From Trichuris trichiura (Eukaryota > Nematoda > Enoplea > Trichinellida > Trichuridae): a stretch of DNA of 64,000 nt. The translations under genes and the position numbers were made by a program. The stretch is taken from positions 3,906,001 to 3,970,000 of the forward strand of contig JBAJFE010000005.1 of the NCBI GenBank assembly GCA_037903355.1. Direction: 5' to 3'. The notes beneath the pieces are model-generated. The model was not told the DNA's origin. It did no database searches and saw only the letters and a list, made by a program, of their open reading frames with translations. This document shows, piece after piece, positions 1-12,712 of this stretch. The number at the start of each line of letters is the position of its first letter. Within the stretch, counting starts at the first letter, position 1.

Positions 1-2813
1 AGAAGAGATACGCTTTTCTTCTCTTGCATCTTGAACATTCAACTTAAATGCATATTGATGCTTAATAATTTATAAGTTTTTTCTCTAACGGATGAAAAGC
101 ATTGTTTCGGTAATCACAACGTGCGAGCATTTCTGTTTGATTGAGTGGCACATTGTCAGCGTAGCTCTTTTCCTCATTACGCAGCTGTACACTTAGCTGA
201 TGTCTAAGCAATTAGCCAATATTACAGACGAAGGTTGGCGTGATATTTTTCGCGCCAAAAGCTCTATATAATCACACCATCTCGCTTTGCAGTTGTTGCT
301 GTAACTCGTGAAGGACTCTTTGATTTGTTTTATGCACATTTTAAAAGTTAAAATATTGGTCTGTAATATGCGATTCGTTCCTTAGCTACGTTTGCCCGTT
401 GTGGGCGGGATATTGTTAGCTGCAGTAACGAGAGAAGTCCCAAAACGTCGGAAGGCGTTAAGACAAATGATTTTCATTTAAAAAAACAGGTTGACCGCAT
501 CCGTTACGAAGAGAGTTGCTCATTTTAGCATTACAATTGCGAAGTATACTTTCAAACATTCTGTATTTCGATTGGGCCTCCAGTTGCACGCTCAACGTCA
601 GCTCATTAATTTTTCATTCCCATTAGGGAGAGGATATTGGTCCGAAAGGGAGCTTCCATTTCACCTTTCAAATCTTTGTTGATTGTTATCACCGACGGCT
701 ATCTTATCTGTATTCTTACTGCTTTTTGAAAAGGCGAGACGATAAGTATGCAAATGCAACATGACGGATAGGTTTGCAGACGAATTTCCGTCCGCATTGC
801 ATTGTAACGAAAAGTGGGCGCGTACCGGCTTTTTAGTCAACAATCGTTCAAGTGCTAATTACGCTTGGTGACGGAATGCAGTTTGTCTTTTAGCTCTTTC
901 TTAGCCGGACGGGGGAAGCAGAGCTTTTTTTCACGCTCTCTCCCGTTCTTCCCTTCTTTCGCTGGGTGGAAATACCGGCTTTGTTGCCATTTCGGGCTGT
1001 ATTCATTATCAGCTGCATGAGCAGATGTGTTGCCAAACAGGCGACAACACAAACGCTCAGTCGGGCGTGCACGCCTTTTTTTTCCAAACATTCAACAACT
1101 CGAGCAATGCGCCGGAAGGCGAAATGGCTTTGCGTACTTTTTTCTACCATTCCTTTGAATGGACAGTAGGACAGTACGCGACGTTACTTTTTTCCTTTCA
1201 AAATGAGACATTTTCATCATTGACCATCTTTGGTAACGTTCCAGGCTTGAGAGAGACTTTTCCTTCGTCATCGCCAAAGAGAGAGAGAGATGGGATCGCT
1301 ATGACAAGACGCTCCGGCCAACAATAGGCGTTGACGGGTTAGTTGGAGCGTATGCGCGTATTTGAAATGGACCGGCCGAATCCATAAAAGGAGCGTTATT
1401 TGAACCCACTGAAGCAAAATGAATTGTAGCTAATAGGCTTTGCTACGCGGTGGTCAAACTCCAAAGGGACCGCTGGTTCATGGGTTGTCGTCTGCACTTT
1501 CTTCCGTCCACCTGAAATTGTCCATCGGGGCGTATCTTACGTGCAGCTGCTCTTATCCAATCGGCTCTCTACTCACAAGGGAACATCCGTTCCGCAGCGG
1601 AGTGCAGTTTAATTATCCTTTGCCATATATGGACAAGCATTTAGTTGCTTGGCAAAACTAGCACCAGTAGCACATTAGTTTGGACAACGAATAAGTGTAG
1701 GGCCGACCGAGCGAGAAAGAAAGAGGAAAAGAAAGGTCACTTTCCGGCTCACGTCTGCTGACCGAATTTCTTTCAATGCAATGGCTTTGTCGATCTTTCG
1801 GATGAGCCTTGTTCTCAAATGCGAAAAGGCGTTGGGCAAACAGGCTTTCAGCAGACATGAATAGACGTGTCATCGGTGGCAGAGTGGCAGAGCAAACGAC
1901 GCGATGGAAATTCCATCCATTATTTTGTCTTTGCCTTGCGCTTGTTCCTTTTCGCTGGGACCTTGGACGCGCTACTTCCCGCCGACACCGTTATGATCGA
2001 TCAAGCAAAACGGTCTTTTACTGTTGAACCATCTGGAAAGGTCCCGCCAACCCCCCGTTGGGGCAGTAAACTTTCCTTCATATCGGGTCCGTTCAAAAGG
2101 CGCGAACGGCCTTACCCGCCGCGCGTTTTATAGTTGCTTTTCTTTTGGCCGGAAAATGTCGTCTTTGTCGATTGGCCTAAATTTTCTCCAGTCAACTTTT
2201 GTAGCCGAAAACGGGCTGCGCGCGCTCTCTCTTTCTGTCGACTATGTTATCTGCATGTTGCATCGACTGAAAGTCGTTCATCGACATGACAGCAATTGGA
2301 AAACAACCAGGTCGACAACTACACTGTATCGATGGCGACAAAACGCGGAACCGTCGTGGCTATTTAACGCTTCGTCGACACAGTGGCAGTTAGTCCTTCG
2401 TTGTCGTTGACCTTTCAGGTCGTTTTAAGGCGAAACTGTGTATATGCAGCCAGATTGGACAGCTGGTTGGCGCCGGACTTTGATGGTCATCTGGCTAATT
2501 ATTTAGATGATCACCTGAGATTGACCAATGGACAGTCCATTAGTCCGCGCAAGTGTTTAGGAAAGAATTGGCGATAAATGGACTGACAATGATTGATCGC
2601 TTTGGCGAAAACTTGGCCTCCGGTCGCAAAAGCGGGGATGGCCTCTTGTCACTAGCGACACCTACAAGCAGTAAGCTCATTGGTCGTACGCCTTTAGGGG
2701 ACCTCTGGTTGACGGGTAGCGCGCGGCTTGGTGCGAGAATAGTCATCAGCACCTCACACTCGACTTTGGCGCCCTTTCGCGCGTATGCTCGTCCATTATT
2801 CGCCATTGGACTA
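1..2813. other. Upstream non-coding region, no gene recognised
   Basis: I see no conserved protein, RNA gene or repeat array here. Open frames of 60-130 codons occur on both strands but overlap one another, lack convincing splice sites or signal sequences, and look like chance frames. A TATA-like TATATAA sits near 265. The last few hundred bases must hold the promoter and any 5' untranslated exons of the receptor kinase that starts at 2814. Many GTCGAC/TCGAC words occur at 2220-2400, with no clear unit. Confidence 0.5.
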
Positions 2814-5800
2814 ATGAAAGCTGAAAAAATGATGTTCGCGTGGATAATAGCAGCGGCGTTGTTGGCAGTGCGGACAAGTACGGCTTTCGACCTCGGTAAG
2901 AGAGTTCAACTTGCGCTTTTACGATCCATAAACGCCGGCAGAAACGGCAGCCAAAGCTCTGCCAACGGGCATCAAGTTGACACCTTTACCTGTTGGCGGG
3001 TTGCGACCGACGGCGCCTTAAGGTAACGTAAGCCCACCTCCGTAGGTGATCAGCTGACCCACCGGACGGTCAGACCGGCGCCGTGGACGTCTATGCTAGC
3101 CCGTTGGCAGCGGCTGCTGTTGTGACAACCTCATCGGGCAGCTGATGACTTTCGGCGCCGGCTAGCCGCCTATGTATACGGTAGGCTGTTTTTGCCGGCC
3201 GGAAAGGTAAACAATACGAGATGCTTCTTCCCCTTTGCTATAGCAACAAGTTGACGAAGCTAAAAATTGCTTTATTTACTTTAAGTCGATTGCAATTTGG
3301 CTCTTGGAATGGAGTCGCGAGAGATCGCCGACGAAGCTTTGACCGCAAGCAGCAGTTTCGACGAGAGCAGCGTTGGCCCCAGAAATGCAAGGTATGAAGA
3401 GACGACATTTGAAAAAAAAAACCATTTCGGCAGACAGCGCGCCGACGCGTAGTCGGATTATTAAGATTTGAGTTCGCTTGCGATATCAGGTGGCGCACCT
3501 CGTCGTCGCGCGTCTCAAGTGGGTGTTAACGTTTTATAAGTCGTTCAACAAGGTTGACCAAGCGGTTCGTCGCTTCCTGCCCGCTTCGCTTGGGCTTTGT
3601 CCCTTTTTGGTTGGGGTCGCTAAGCCTGTCAAACCTGCCTAAACCACTCAATGGCAGATTGTTAGCGACAAACGCAGGCAATTAGCAACGTTTGCCATAA
3701 CGGGCAGGTGCGATCGCGCGCGAATACCAAATTGGCTAGCTTTTTATCCATAGACGCCGCTAGACCCTTGACCGTCCTAGCAGAGGGTCACGAAGGTGGT
3801 AAAGAATTAGTCGAACCGCTGCGTATGCTTTTCAACATTGTGCGAATGGCCTCTTTTTTTCTCGTAGAATAAAGACGGAGCAGAACGGTGGCGCCTGGTG
3901 CCCTCGAAGGCAGATAAGCCCTACAGTACGCGAATGGCTACAAATAGATTTGGGTACAAGACGTTTGATCACATCGATAGAAACGCAGGGACGCTACGGC
4001 GAAGGTGTTGGCCAAGAATACGCCACAGCTTATAGTATTGAGTATTGGAGACCCGAATTGGCCGGATGGCATCGTTACAAGGATCATAATGAAAACGAGG
4101 TGAGTTGGCGGGTGAAATTCCTGCTTAAAACGATTGTCATCAGTTAACGCTAGTTGGAATTGTCATTTGCGATCAGATTTGAAAAATGACACTGATCGGA
4201 ACGGCGTTCGTACGGCATGTTTGCTGTCGCCCAAAGGGTGCACCGACCTTGACCGCCGCGCGCACCTGTGACGTACTATTAATGAATGTTTTTAACCGTT
4301 CAGATTCTACCGGCTAACAACGACACGTCCACGCCGGTGACGCGAAAAATGGACAGCCCATTTGTGGCTTCAAAAATTCGAATTGTACCCTGGTCCGACC
4401 ATACCCGTACCGTATGCATGCGAATCGAGCTGCGAGGTTGCAGCTTTGCGGATCCGTTGCGTTCCTACGCGGCTCCTTGGAGCTTCGCTGAGGACAACCG
4501 TCGATGGATGGACAACAGCTATGACGGTGACGTGTTCTCCAATGGAACAATGACCGGCGGTCTTGGTCAGCTATACGACGGCGTAGTCGCATCGGAACGA
4601 TTTCTCAACTCCTCGTACGACTGGGTCGGTTGGCGTCGTTCGGAGACCGGCTCAATGGTCGAGCTGGAATTCAACTTCGCCTCATTTCGAAATTTCACCT
4701 CGATTGCGTTGCATGTCGGCTACTTTGAAGCTAAAATGATGGGCGCCTTTTCCTCTGCCTCTCTACACTTTGGCACTTCCCGCGAAGACGCCTTGCAAAG
4801 GCCGCCGCTTCAGTTCGGCCCACCGATCGAGTCTTTGTCCAGAGGCACTCGATGGGTGATCATACCGACTAAGCATAGGGTCGCTAGATGCGTTTTGATC
4901 AAGCTGGAAATGGCTACCGAATGGCTGCTGATAAGCGAGCTCAAATTCGAGTCAAGTAGGATAACGACGCGGTGTGTTTCTTCTACTTATTGCCAACATG
5001 TTGAACTGTTTCAGCTCCAGCCAGGATGATGTCCATAGGTCAAAGACGTATGGGCACTTTGCCTGTTGGTGGCCTGTTGAATCCGTCAAGAAAAAGTTCA
5101 GTGGCTATTCTTAGCTACGACTTTGTGCCCACGGAATATGTCGCCTTGGCCATAGGCGTTATTTTAGTGCTCATAGGGATGGGTACCGTCTTCCTGGCTG
5201 TCTACTTGGTACGCCAGAAGCGTATGAACGCTGGCAAGGAGCGTAGGTCTCACATAACGCCAATATATGCCTACGATTGTTTGGCGCCGGTTGGCAGAGC
5301 TGATCCGGCCCTTGCTAAGGGGCTAGAAGCTTTGCTTACCTCCAATGGAACCGTTTTGAGCATGGCTCGTCGGCCCACGGTGCTACCTAGCCGACCAAGC
5401 GACAAGGCGCCCTCTTCCTCAGCTCGGCTGTACGATGCGCGGGAGTTGAGCCCTACAGACGATTGCTACTATTCCGAGTACGCGGATCCGGATATGGCTT
5501 CAAGCCCTACGGTTCCATTGATCCCTCCTCCGCCGGCGGTCGAACGAAGGCGTAGCATCTCGGGCTCTAGTACCCTTCAAACGACCCTGTTTGGCAAAAA
5601 ACGTAGAAGTTGCCCTTTGGATCAACAACACGGGCTTGCCTATTCTCTCTATTACGCCAGTTCCGATGTTACAAACCCGGAAGAAGAGGAGCAACCCCAA
5701 AGAGCTACCGCTAAGCCTACGCCGCTTATGGAGTTGTTCGCCTCATTGGGTTGCCCTTTTGTGGAACGATCCCGCTTGGAGATGCAGGAAAAGTTGGGCG

Positions 5801-6786
5801 AGGGAGAATTCAGCGAGGTGATCGACCCTCCAAAAAAACATCTCTCCTAAATTATATGCCCTTTTTTGTCCATTAGGTCCATCTGTGTCGCATGAAGATA
5901 AACGACAGCGTCAGTTGTCAAGTGGCGGTCAAGACGAGACGTTCGGGCGGCAATGACCATTGCTGGAAAGATTTCGAAAGGGAACTTCGAGTTTTGGCCA
6001 AGTTGGACCACGCCAACATTGTCAGACTGCTCGGAGTGAGCGCCGACAATGACAACTGTCTGTTAGTCTTTGAGCGTATGGAAAACGGCGACCTGAATCA
6101 GTATTTGCGCCTTCGAGGCAGTCGATTAAGGTTGGTATATGCAAATGAGAAGCTTCACTCCTTGCTAACTTTTTTACGTTGTTGCGTGTGCAGCTCGGCG
6201 GACCTCCTTCGATTCGCTGGTCAAATTGCCGACGGTATGCGATACCTTGAATCGCTCCATTTCGTCCATAGAGACTTGGCAACCCGCAATTGCCTTCTCA
6301 ACCATCAGTTGAATATCAAAATAGCCGATTTTGGCATGGCTCGTTCGCTATACCAAAACGATTATTATCGCATAGAAGGCCGCTTCGTTTTGCCCATACG
6401 TTGGATGGCTTGGGAGTGCGTACTGTTGGTAAGAACTGAGCCGACTTTTCCGGATACGGTATGCAGATAATTTTTTTTCTTGTTTTCAGGGTAAGTTCAG
6501 CACGAAAACGGACGTGTGGGCATTTGGCGTCACACTGTGGGAGGTGTACATGTTGGCTAGCGAGCAACCGTTTGCCGTGTGCAACGATCAACAGGTGATC
6601 GAAAATTTGCAGCATATGTACTACAATGAAAGTTTGCTGGTCTACTTGCGCAAACCGGACATATGCCCGCCGGAATTGTACGCCCTTATGATGAGCTGTT
6701 GGAGTAAGGACGAGACCGACCGACCAACGTTCGCTGACATTCGATCCTTGCTGCGAGGATTCACCTCCGCCATTGCAAGTCCGTAA
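2814..6786 (+). CDS. Discoidin-domain receptor tyrosine kinase (DDR family), 8 coding exons
   Basis: This is a type I membrane receptor kinase; family members bind collagen and signal through a cytoplasmic tyrosine kinase. Exons are 2814-2895, 3286-3391, 3868-4099, 4304-4955, 5015-5817, 5877-6130, 6194-6428 and 6490-6786. Phases agree at every junction and give 886 residues. Exon 1 is a signal peptide (hydrophobic core WIIAAALLAV). Exons 2-3 encode the discoidin domain, with CNLALGMES, GGAWCP and WLQIDLG. Exon 4 is the DDR-specific discoidin-like domain (GGLGQLYDGVV, YDWVGW). Exon 5 carries a transmembrane helix (ALAIGVILVLIGMGTVFLAV) and a long juxtamembrane segment with DDCYYSEY. The kinase has the glycine loop GEGEFSEV, the lysine in VAVK, HRDLATRN, DFG and LPIRWMAWE. 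It ends just after the kinase, as in the family. The ATG at 2814 was chosen because it opens the signal peptide; the ATGs at 2829 and 2832 are alternatives. Confidence 0.95.
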
Positions 6787-7044
6787 AAGCGCAGCAGAGG
6801 CGGCTCACCTCCTACTTCTTCTTCTCATTCTGTACCAATAATTTGCCCGATGTGCAGGTGTGTTGCAAATAACCTTCTCAATATGAAGTAAGCTAATTGG
6901 CTCAAGGAGGGTGCTTACTAAGTGCCACTAGCAGTTGGGTGCCACCTTTGTCCGACAAGTTGCTCCTTTTACGGCCAACGCCGCATGGCACGCAACGAAC
7001 AATGCGTACCCCCAACTGACGTGAACAATCACTCCGTGTAAACT
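6787..7044. other. Short intergenic spacer after the receptor kinase
   Basis: The spacer separates the receptor-kinase stop codon from the next candidate gene. A pyrimidine-rich stretch follows the stop at about 6805-6830. No canonical AATAAA is obvious; the nearest hexamer-like sequence is AATAAT near 6838. Confidence 0.4.
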
Positions 7045-7115
7045 GATGCCGTCGATTGTTTCGTCGGGAATGTACCAACGGCCGGCAGCTGCTATTGTTT
7101 TTCTCCTATGTCTTC

Positions 7116-7641
7116 ATGGCCGAAGCGGCTGTCGCCATATTACAACCCGTCCGGTACCACCAGCCGCCAATGTTCGCTAATCTTACCCGCACCGAACTAC
7201 GCGCCTACCTACTTACGTATAATCCCGAAGCGCCTGCGCCTATTAGGCCTAAATGTAAACAGAAGGTGCTTACGTCACGACAACGCGACGGTATAATTCC
7301 TCAGCTGCGCAACCCGTTGGAAGAAAAGGTTGCGCAACGTCGAAGAAGCAATCGTCTCTGCGCAAAAAGCTTCCACTCGCATACTGTATGTAGTATATGA
7401 CATTTCCGCGAATGAATTTGCTCTCGTTAAACATTCTTTTGTTGATTCGAAGCTGCTGTCGTATCTTCGGCTTGTCCGCTTAGGGTGTTGCTACAAATTG
7501 GACAAAAACGGCATATGGCGAAGCGATTTGGCAATGCGTCAAGAGGCCAAGCCGATTAGTTTCGATTTAGGTGAACGAACTTTTCCATTTACGGACGACG
7601 ATGACGACGAGCGGGTTGACGGAAATGACTTGCCTTATTAG
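7116..7641 (+). CDS. Possible small two-exon protein of unknown function
   Basis: Two open segments can be joined through a candidate intron at about 7379-7452 (GTATGT donor, AAG acceptor). The first reads from about 7056 with a hydrophobic stretch (LLLFFSYVF) followed by Ala-rich and then basic sequence. It has no upstream ATG in frame, so the real start may lie on an unseen exon; the first in-frame ATG is 7116. The second segment contains a CC pair and ends in an acidic tail with consecutive Asp residues, stopping at 7639-7641. Secretion would fit if the hydrophobic stretch is a signal peptide. I do not recognise the family. An AATAAA lies downstream at about 8047. Confidence 0.3.
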
Positions 7642-8588
7642 TGGGACGTTTGATCGGTGGTGACCAACCGAAGCGAGCAGATTCGATCCGATTACGGCCC
7701 GTGTTGACCCAAGCAAGGTTGGCTTGATTTCCGGTTCAATAGCCGTCCTACAAGGGCGCGCCGAATCGAGCCGACCTAATCGCTTTGCAGTGAGGCAATC
7801 AAATTTCTCAGCCATTTTCCTCATTGCGACACCGCATCTGTTAACCAGTTGCCGCCCTCTACGTGTAGCAGAGCCGACGGGATCATTGGCGCGTGACAGC
7901 TTGACCACACTAAAGTTAAGCCGGCGCTTAGAAGGAAGAAACAGGCAACAGATGCGAGTTATTAAATGGAGCGGAAAAAATCTGACGGCGAACAACCGTG
8001 AGGGCGAATAACAAACGACAGAAAAGGTTGGCTGCTTAATGACCCGAAATAAACAACTTTGCAGGCGACCGAGTGCACGCATACCAAAACAGTAAGTGGA
8101 AAACTCGCTCTCTTCAACAAGCGTTAATAATTTGTATGTACACACACACATACGCGCAAGAAAAACCAAACTGGTTCCCGCCGCTCACTATGCATAATCT
8201 TTTTTCTTATTTCCCACGAATGTCAGAACGTACGTAGAGGAGAAGAATTTAATCAAAGCTAATCAACGAAGCGTTAATCATGTTTTTCTTTTTGAAACCT
8301 TATTCGTATTAGGCTACGTATTGAGCTTTTTGTAGCTGCAACAAAGCTAGAAATAGGCGATTACCCATTCGCAGCTCAATGATGACCCAGTGTCAATCAA
8401 CGAAGCTGGGAAAAGCTGAGTACCTGAATTCTTTACAGTATTTTTGGCGCCAACTTTAAAAGCGCGCCATTATGTTCGGCTCAAGCGCAAGTTTCATTGA
8501 CAATGGAATGGAAACGATCCATTCTATAAAAAAAAGAAGTAGAAAGTGTTAGTTTTGCGCAGGCTGCGAATGAAAGGTTAGAAAAGAA
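7642..8588. other. Intergenic region between convergent genes
   Basis: About 950 bp lie between the candidate small gene (+) and the 3' end of the phosphodiesterase gene (-). A 200-codon frame on the minus strand spans much of it. That frame has no recognisable domain, is rich in Arg/Ser/Leu, and overlaps the better-supported end of the plus-strand candidate, so I regard it as chance. Poly-purine runs and an AATAAA (about 8047, plus strand) are the only visible signals. Confidence 0.4.
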
Positions 8589-11500
8589 TTACTGGTCGTA
8601 TATGACGCCGTCGAAGCCCAATTTTCGAAAATGCTCCACCATTTGAGCGCTGTCCAAGTCGTTACCCCAAACAAAAGAGGTCAGATGGAGACTACGAGCC
8701 AGCGGTAGCAGAGTCGAGTCGCGTAGAATCTCTTCGCTATGAAACGCGACGCCCTAAAATGCGTTAGGCGTTGACAGCGACGAGGGGCAAATAAAAAGAA
8801 TGACAACTTGCCAGTAGACCATTGCTATGAGCGAAATGTATGGCAACTTTTGAAGACTGCATGCGGACGTCAGCGTAACGCTCGTAGCGTCTGCTGTCGC
8901 CTTGAGTAAGGAACAATACGGGATATTTGTTTTGCTTCAATTGGATCCTGCAAATAACGCCCACTGTACTTGGCGGCAAAAGCTTACGGAGTTGCGATTC
9001 TTACATCAAGCAGATATCCGGGTCAAAGGACGAAAAAATGACACTGCGTTGGTCCGCCAACTTAAAGACGATTTCCAATATTCGGTCCATGTACAAATTG
9101 CGTTCCATGGCACACTGCGCCCCTTCCGGGTCCTGTTGCTAAACTCTTCAAGCTTCATAAGCTGGACTGCGTAGAAATCAAATAGGCGTCTTACGGATTC
9201 CATCTTCTGCGGATACTTTACTTCAATATTGAAGCCAAGCGAAGGCGGCAACGATTTGAATACTTGTTCCAACGTTGGAAACGGTTGGTCTTCCTCTATG
9301 GGCTCGTCGTCATTTGTTACACTCGAATAACCGCGCAGGAAGTTGGATTCCGCCATTGCATGCTCCATCTGTATTGGCAGAACGACTATTGGAATTAGAG
9401 GAAAAGAAATTGAGACCATACTTTCAGCGAACGTAAGTCTTTCAACGTTAAACTGTTCACCATTACCGTGTGCATCTCCCAATCTGACAATGGACCAACT
9501 ATAGGCGAGGAGGTACCCTTCCTACGCCGCTTTGCCAACAAGCGGACATGAAAGTCGTGAAACACAATTGGAATTTCATCTTTCGTTAGTTGGACGTCAA
9601 ATTCGACGAACTCCGCTCCCTGAAAGAATTGAACGCGTAGAATGATTTCAAGTCGTCATATATGGTAAGAAGAATGTCTCTTTTACGCATGAAGCAGCCT
9701 GCCTGAACGAGGATATTGTGTTTTCCCGCTTAGGGGCAAATCTAAAATCGGTCGGCTCGTGTCAACACGTTATGGGCTTAAAAGGAGATTTCAATATACT
9801 TCGTGTACGAGTTGCCCATTCCACGATGGCCAATGTTCAGCGGCGTTTTAAACTCTATACGATCAACGGTTGTTGGAAAATCCGGCCTATGATGAGCCAT
9901 TGGCTTGATGACGAGATATTGAACTAAAAATGACCAATGGACAAAACTGGAGAAGTTTGCCTAAAATGTTTTTCTAATAAGAAGTCTGTCATCCCTTCGA
10001 GGGGAAAAGACCATATAGGTCTCTGTGCACTTAGGCGTACGTATCGAACTTCAAAGACATCTTGAATGGTCGCTACGCTGTCAAATTTACAAAATATCCT
10101 TAAGGAAGCGATAGTGATGAAGAATTTGGATAAAAGATAATCTCGCCGTTGTAGTTTTTATAAATATCCCGTTTATGTAGCTTAAAAACAGTAATAATAG
10201 CAAATGCGGTTTCCAAGATTCAAAAATTGCCCCTTCCGAGCTAACATTTTGTTAGACGAAGCTCTGCTTTAAGAAATAACCTATAAAGGTATGAAAACGA
10301 ATAGCTGTTCAAATAAGCAATAACAATTTGTCCAACTTTACCAAGCAAACGTATGCTACGTTGAACAAGTTCAATTACGCGTCGTTTGCTAACTAGAGCG
10401 GAACTGATTAACTTTAAAATGTGGCGGCAAGCTCTCCGCTATTCTAAGGGCTACAAAAGCTGTGGAAGAGAGCAAATGGACCAAAGCTGATGTGCTCATG
10501 AACAAAGGGACAACTTTGGAGACGGTTAAAAAAGCCACAATGAAGATACAGTAGGCGACCCATTATCTCGAACGCTTGAGACCGCTTTTTATGTAAAATG
10601 TTTCCTCTTTTACCTATATGAGTATTTGTGGCAAATATACGATGCAAGTAGAAAGATTGAGTATGCAACATCATACTCCGCATCACAAAGCATTGAGTAT
10701 GCATGTATTGCATAGCTGTCACGTTCGTTACTAAGTGCATTAATTAGTTTAGCTTGCAAACTATTGCGCAAAAGATACGTTGCAAAATGTCGTACGCAAC
10801 GTTTTCACTTCCGCCGTCATGTCAACGCTCAGAAATTCCGGATAATGAGTCACCTACAGTACAACTAAACAAAGGTACTATTAATATGTTAGTAAAAAAG
10901 TTTTGGTATCTCTATTAACGCAACGTTTTGCTCTAACGTGGTCAGCTTATTGGCTGTGCAGCTAACTAAAGTATTTTAAAAATTAGGAACATTACAATGC
11001 CTATACGACCAGATTTTGCAGGGAATCATTGCTTTCGATATGCATACCGCCTATTTCTCCCACGACCATCTGACTATGGTCTGTAATGGGTAAGACACTG
11101 TAGCCAAAATTGTCGCGCATAGCCGAAGTGAAATGCACTGCGAAACCATTGGACTCCAAGTTTGCCTCCGTGGAGGATACGGTAGTTGCAGGGAAGAATT
11201 CAAGTTGGAAAGCCTACAAAAAGCATATTCGCGGACAAAAACGCCTCCCACAAAAGTACAACCATTTCTTTGCATTTCAAGCATTGCTTTCTAACAATGA
11301 GCACATCCTCAGGCTCTAAGGGCACCAGTTTGTCGCATGTCTTCTTGAACTTGCTATCTTCATTTGTAAGTACCTTCAGCGGATGGCGTTCAGATATTTG
11401 ATCAAACATAGCTATCATACGCACGGAAATATAACATGGCGAACAAGCCTTGTAAGGACTTGCGTTAGTCGCGTTTGCGTCAGATGAAAGGTCCAAAACG

Positions 11501-12169
11501 GACGCAGAGATTTTCACTGCGACGTGAGGGGGTGGCTGTTTGTAAAAGCGAACAAACCGGCCATAAATCATTAACCGAACCTCGTATTGTTCCGTCAACC
11601 AGCCGTCTTTTAAAATTTTCGCGTCATCTACAGAACGAAGGTTAAAATAGCGTAGGAAAAATAGCAAAAAACAAATTACCGCCGTTGGCGCCGAATGCAC
11701 ACGTTACGTTTGTTAAAGATTGACTGCGCATAACCAGTAGCTGACGCGGAGCATCAAAAGCTTCCCAACGTACTACTGCAATGTAGGTCTCCCCGCTATA
11801 GCTGAATGTTTCGCTGGAAAACGCTGTGAACAAGCGATACTCGATTCGAGTGTCTACAGGAAGCAAAAGGCGAACGGTCCAAACATCCCTGCAAGATTAT
11901 ACAATTGTTGCAATGCCTTTTAATTATAACAAATACAAAAATCACCCGGAGGACGAAGGCTGTCTGGTCAAACGAACCGAGTCTTCCGTTTTCCACATTC
12001 CAAGGGAAGGAACACTTCCGACGATGTATACTTGCTCGAAATTTTCAAATTTGCCATGCACGTTAAATTCAACCAGTCCAAAGCCATGGCAAGTTTCGCA
12101 AGTTGATTCCATCCCAACGGAACAATACACCAAAAGCCAGCTAATAAACGCTACGCCTCTTAAAAACAT
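8589..12169 (-). CDS. GPCPD1: GPCPD1-like glycerophosphocholine phosphodiesterase (CBM20 + GDPD), 11 exons
   Basis: Members of this family hydrolyse glycerophosphocholine to glycerol-3-phosphate and choline. Exons, in transcript order on the minus strand, are 12169-11946, 11888-11680, 11627-11218, 11165-11048, 9923-9800, 9741-9687, 9619-9422, 9368-9195, 9132-9005, 8947-8812 and 8753-8589. All phases agree and give 646 residues, close to human GPCPD1 (about 670). Exon 1 begins the starch-binding-like CBM20 ([20 protein letters not shown]). The GDPD domain has the catalytic-type motifs [49 protein letters not shown] and FVWGND. The reading frame begins with a hydrophobic stretch ([11 protein letters not shown]) that resembles a signal peptide, although relatives are cytosolic; Met20 could be the true start. 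Intron 8754-8811 starts with GC instead of GT. Intron 9924-11047 is unusually long. Confidence 0.93.
9924..11047 (-). other. 1.1-kb intron of the GPCPD1-like gene
   Basis: This intron is about twenty times longer than most introns of this gene. It holds no convincing nested gene. One minus-strand stretch near 10800-10860 resembles part of the linker sequence but is interrupted by a stop, and the true linker exon is clearly at 9800-9923. Nothing else is evident. Confidence 0.6.
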
Positions 12170-12712
12170 TTGTTAGCAAATGGAGTGAGCATAAACGCGG
12201 GATTACTCGTAGCGGGCAAGTAAGCTTCCATTTTTTATACGAAAATAAACCTGTTCAGTGATAAACCCGTTTACCAATGAAAAAATTCACCGGCGCAAAA
12301 CTAATGAAAACTAATGGACGACCTAATATAATAATTAACATTTTCAACAAACTTCTTCAAATCTGACAATAAAGTGCGCAAGAAATTAAATATGTTCAGG
12401 CTACATCGTACGGTAGCAAAGTAATGCTGGTACGCAGGTTCATAAACCATAATTGCTCTTTTTATGAGAATTGCCAAGATCTCAAAACAGGTAAGCGCGC
12501 ATCAGGTTCGAGCACGTTTACTGCTTTCTCTGCTCGCATTAGCAAGCCACATTCTTTTTTTAAAAAGGCATTCAGTAGTACAACACTTATTGTAGCACAG
12601 TTCCCGTTAAGTAAAAGGTTAGAGTCGCTTGCCTTAACAGCAACAATGAAATTTTTAATAGTGCAATATAACCAAGAAGTTTCCGTTGACTTTATTAACT
12701 TAGTTTCGCAAG
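12170..12712. other. Intergenic region between two minus-strand genes
   Basis: About 540 bp lie between the PCID2-like stop and the GPCPD1-like start, both on the minus strand. It holds the end of the PCID2 transcript and presumably the GPCPD1 promoter. No other gene is visible; the two overlapping frames at 12424-12836 are shadows of, or extensions beyond, the last PCID2 exon. Confidence 0.6.
12691..12696 (-). terminator. Polyadenylation signal AATAAA of the PCID2-like gene
   Basis: On the minus strand the hexamer AATAAA lies about 17 nt past the TGA at 12713-12715. That short 3' UTR fits a compact nematode-like genome. Seen as TTTATT on the plus strand. Confidence 0.55.

Noticed and set aside
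7567..8169. 200-codon minus-strand frame
   Set aside because: No domain, odd composition, and it overlaps the 3' end of the plus-strand candidate; no start or splice context.
10780..10880. Apparent GPCPD1 linker-like sequence with an in-frame stop
   Set aside because: The true linker exon with GHRGMGNS lies at 9800-9923 and fits in phase, so the earlier similarity is chance inside the long intron.
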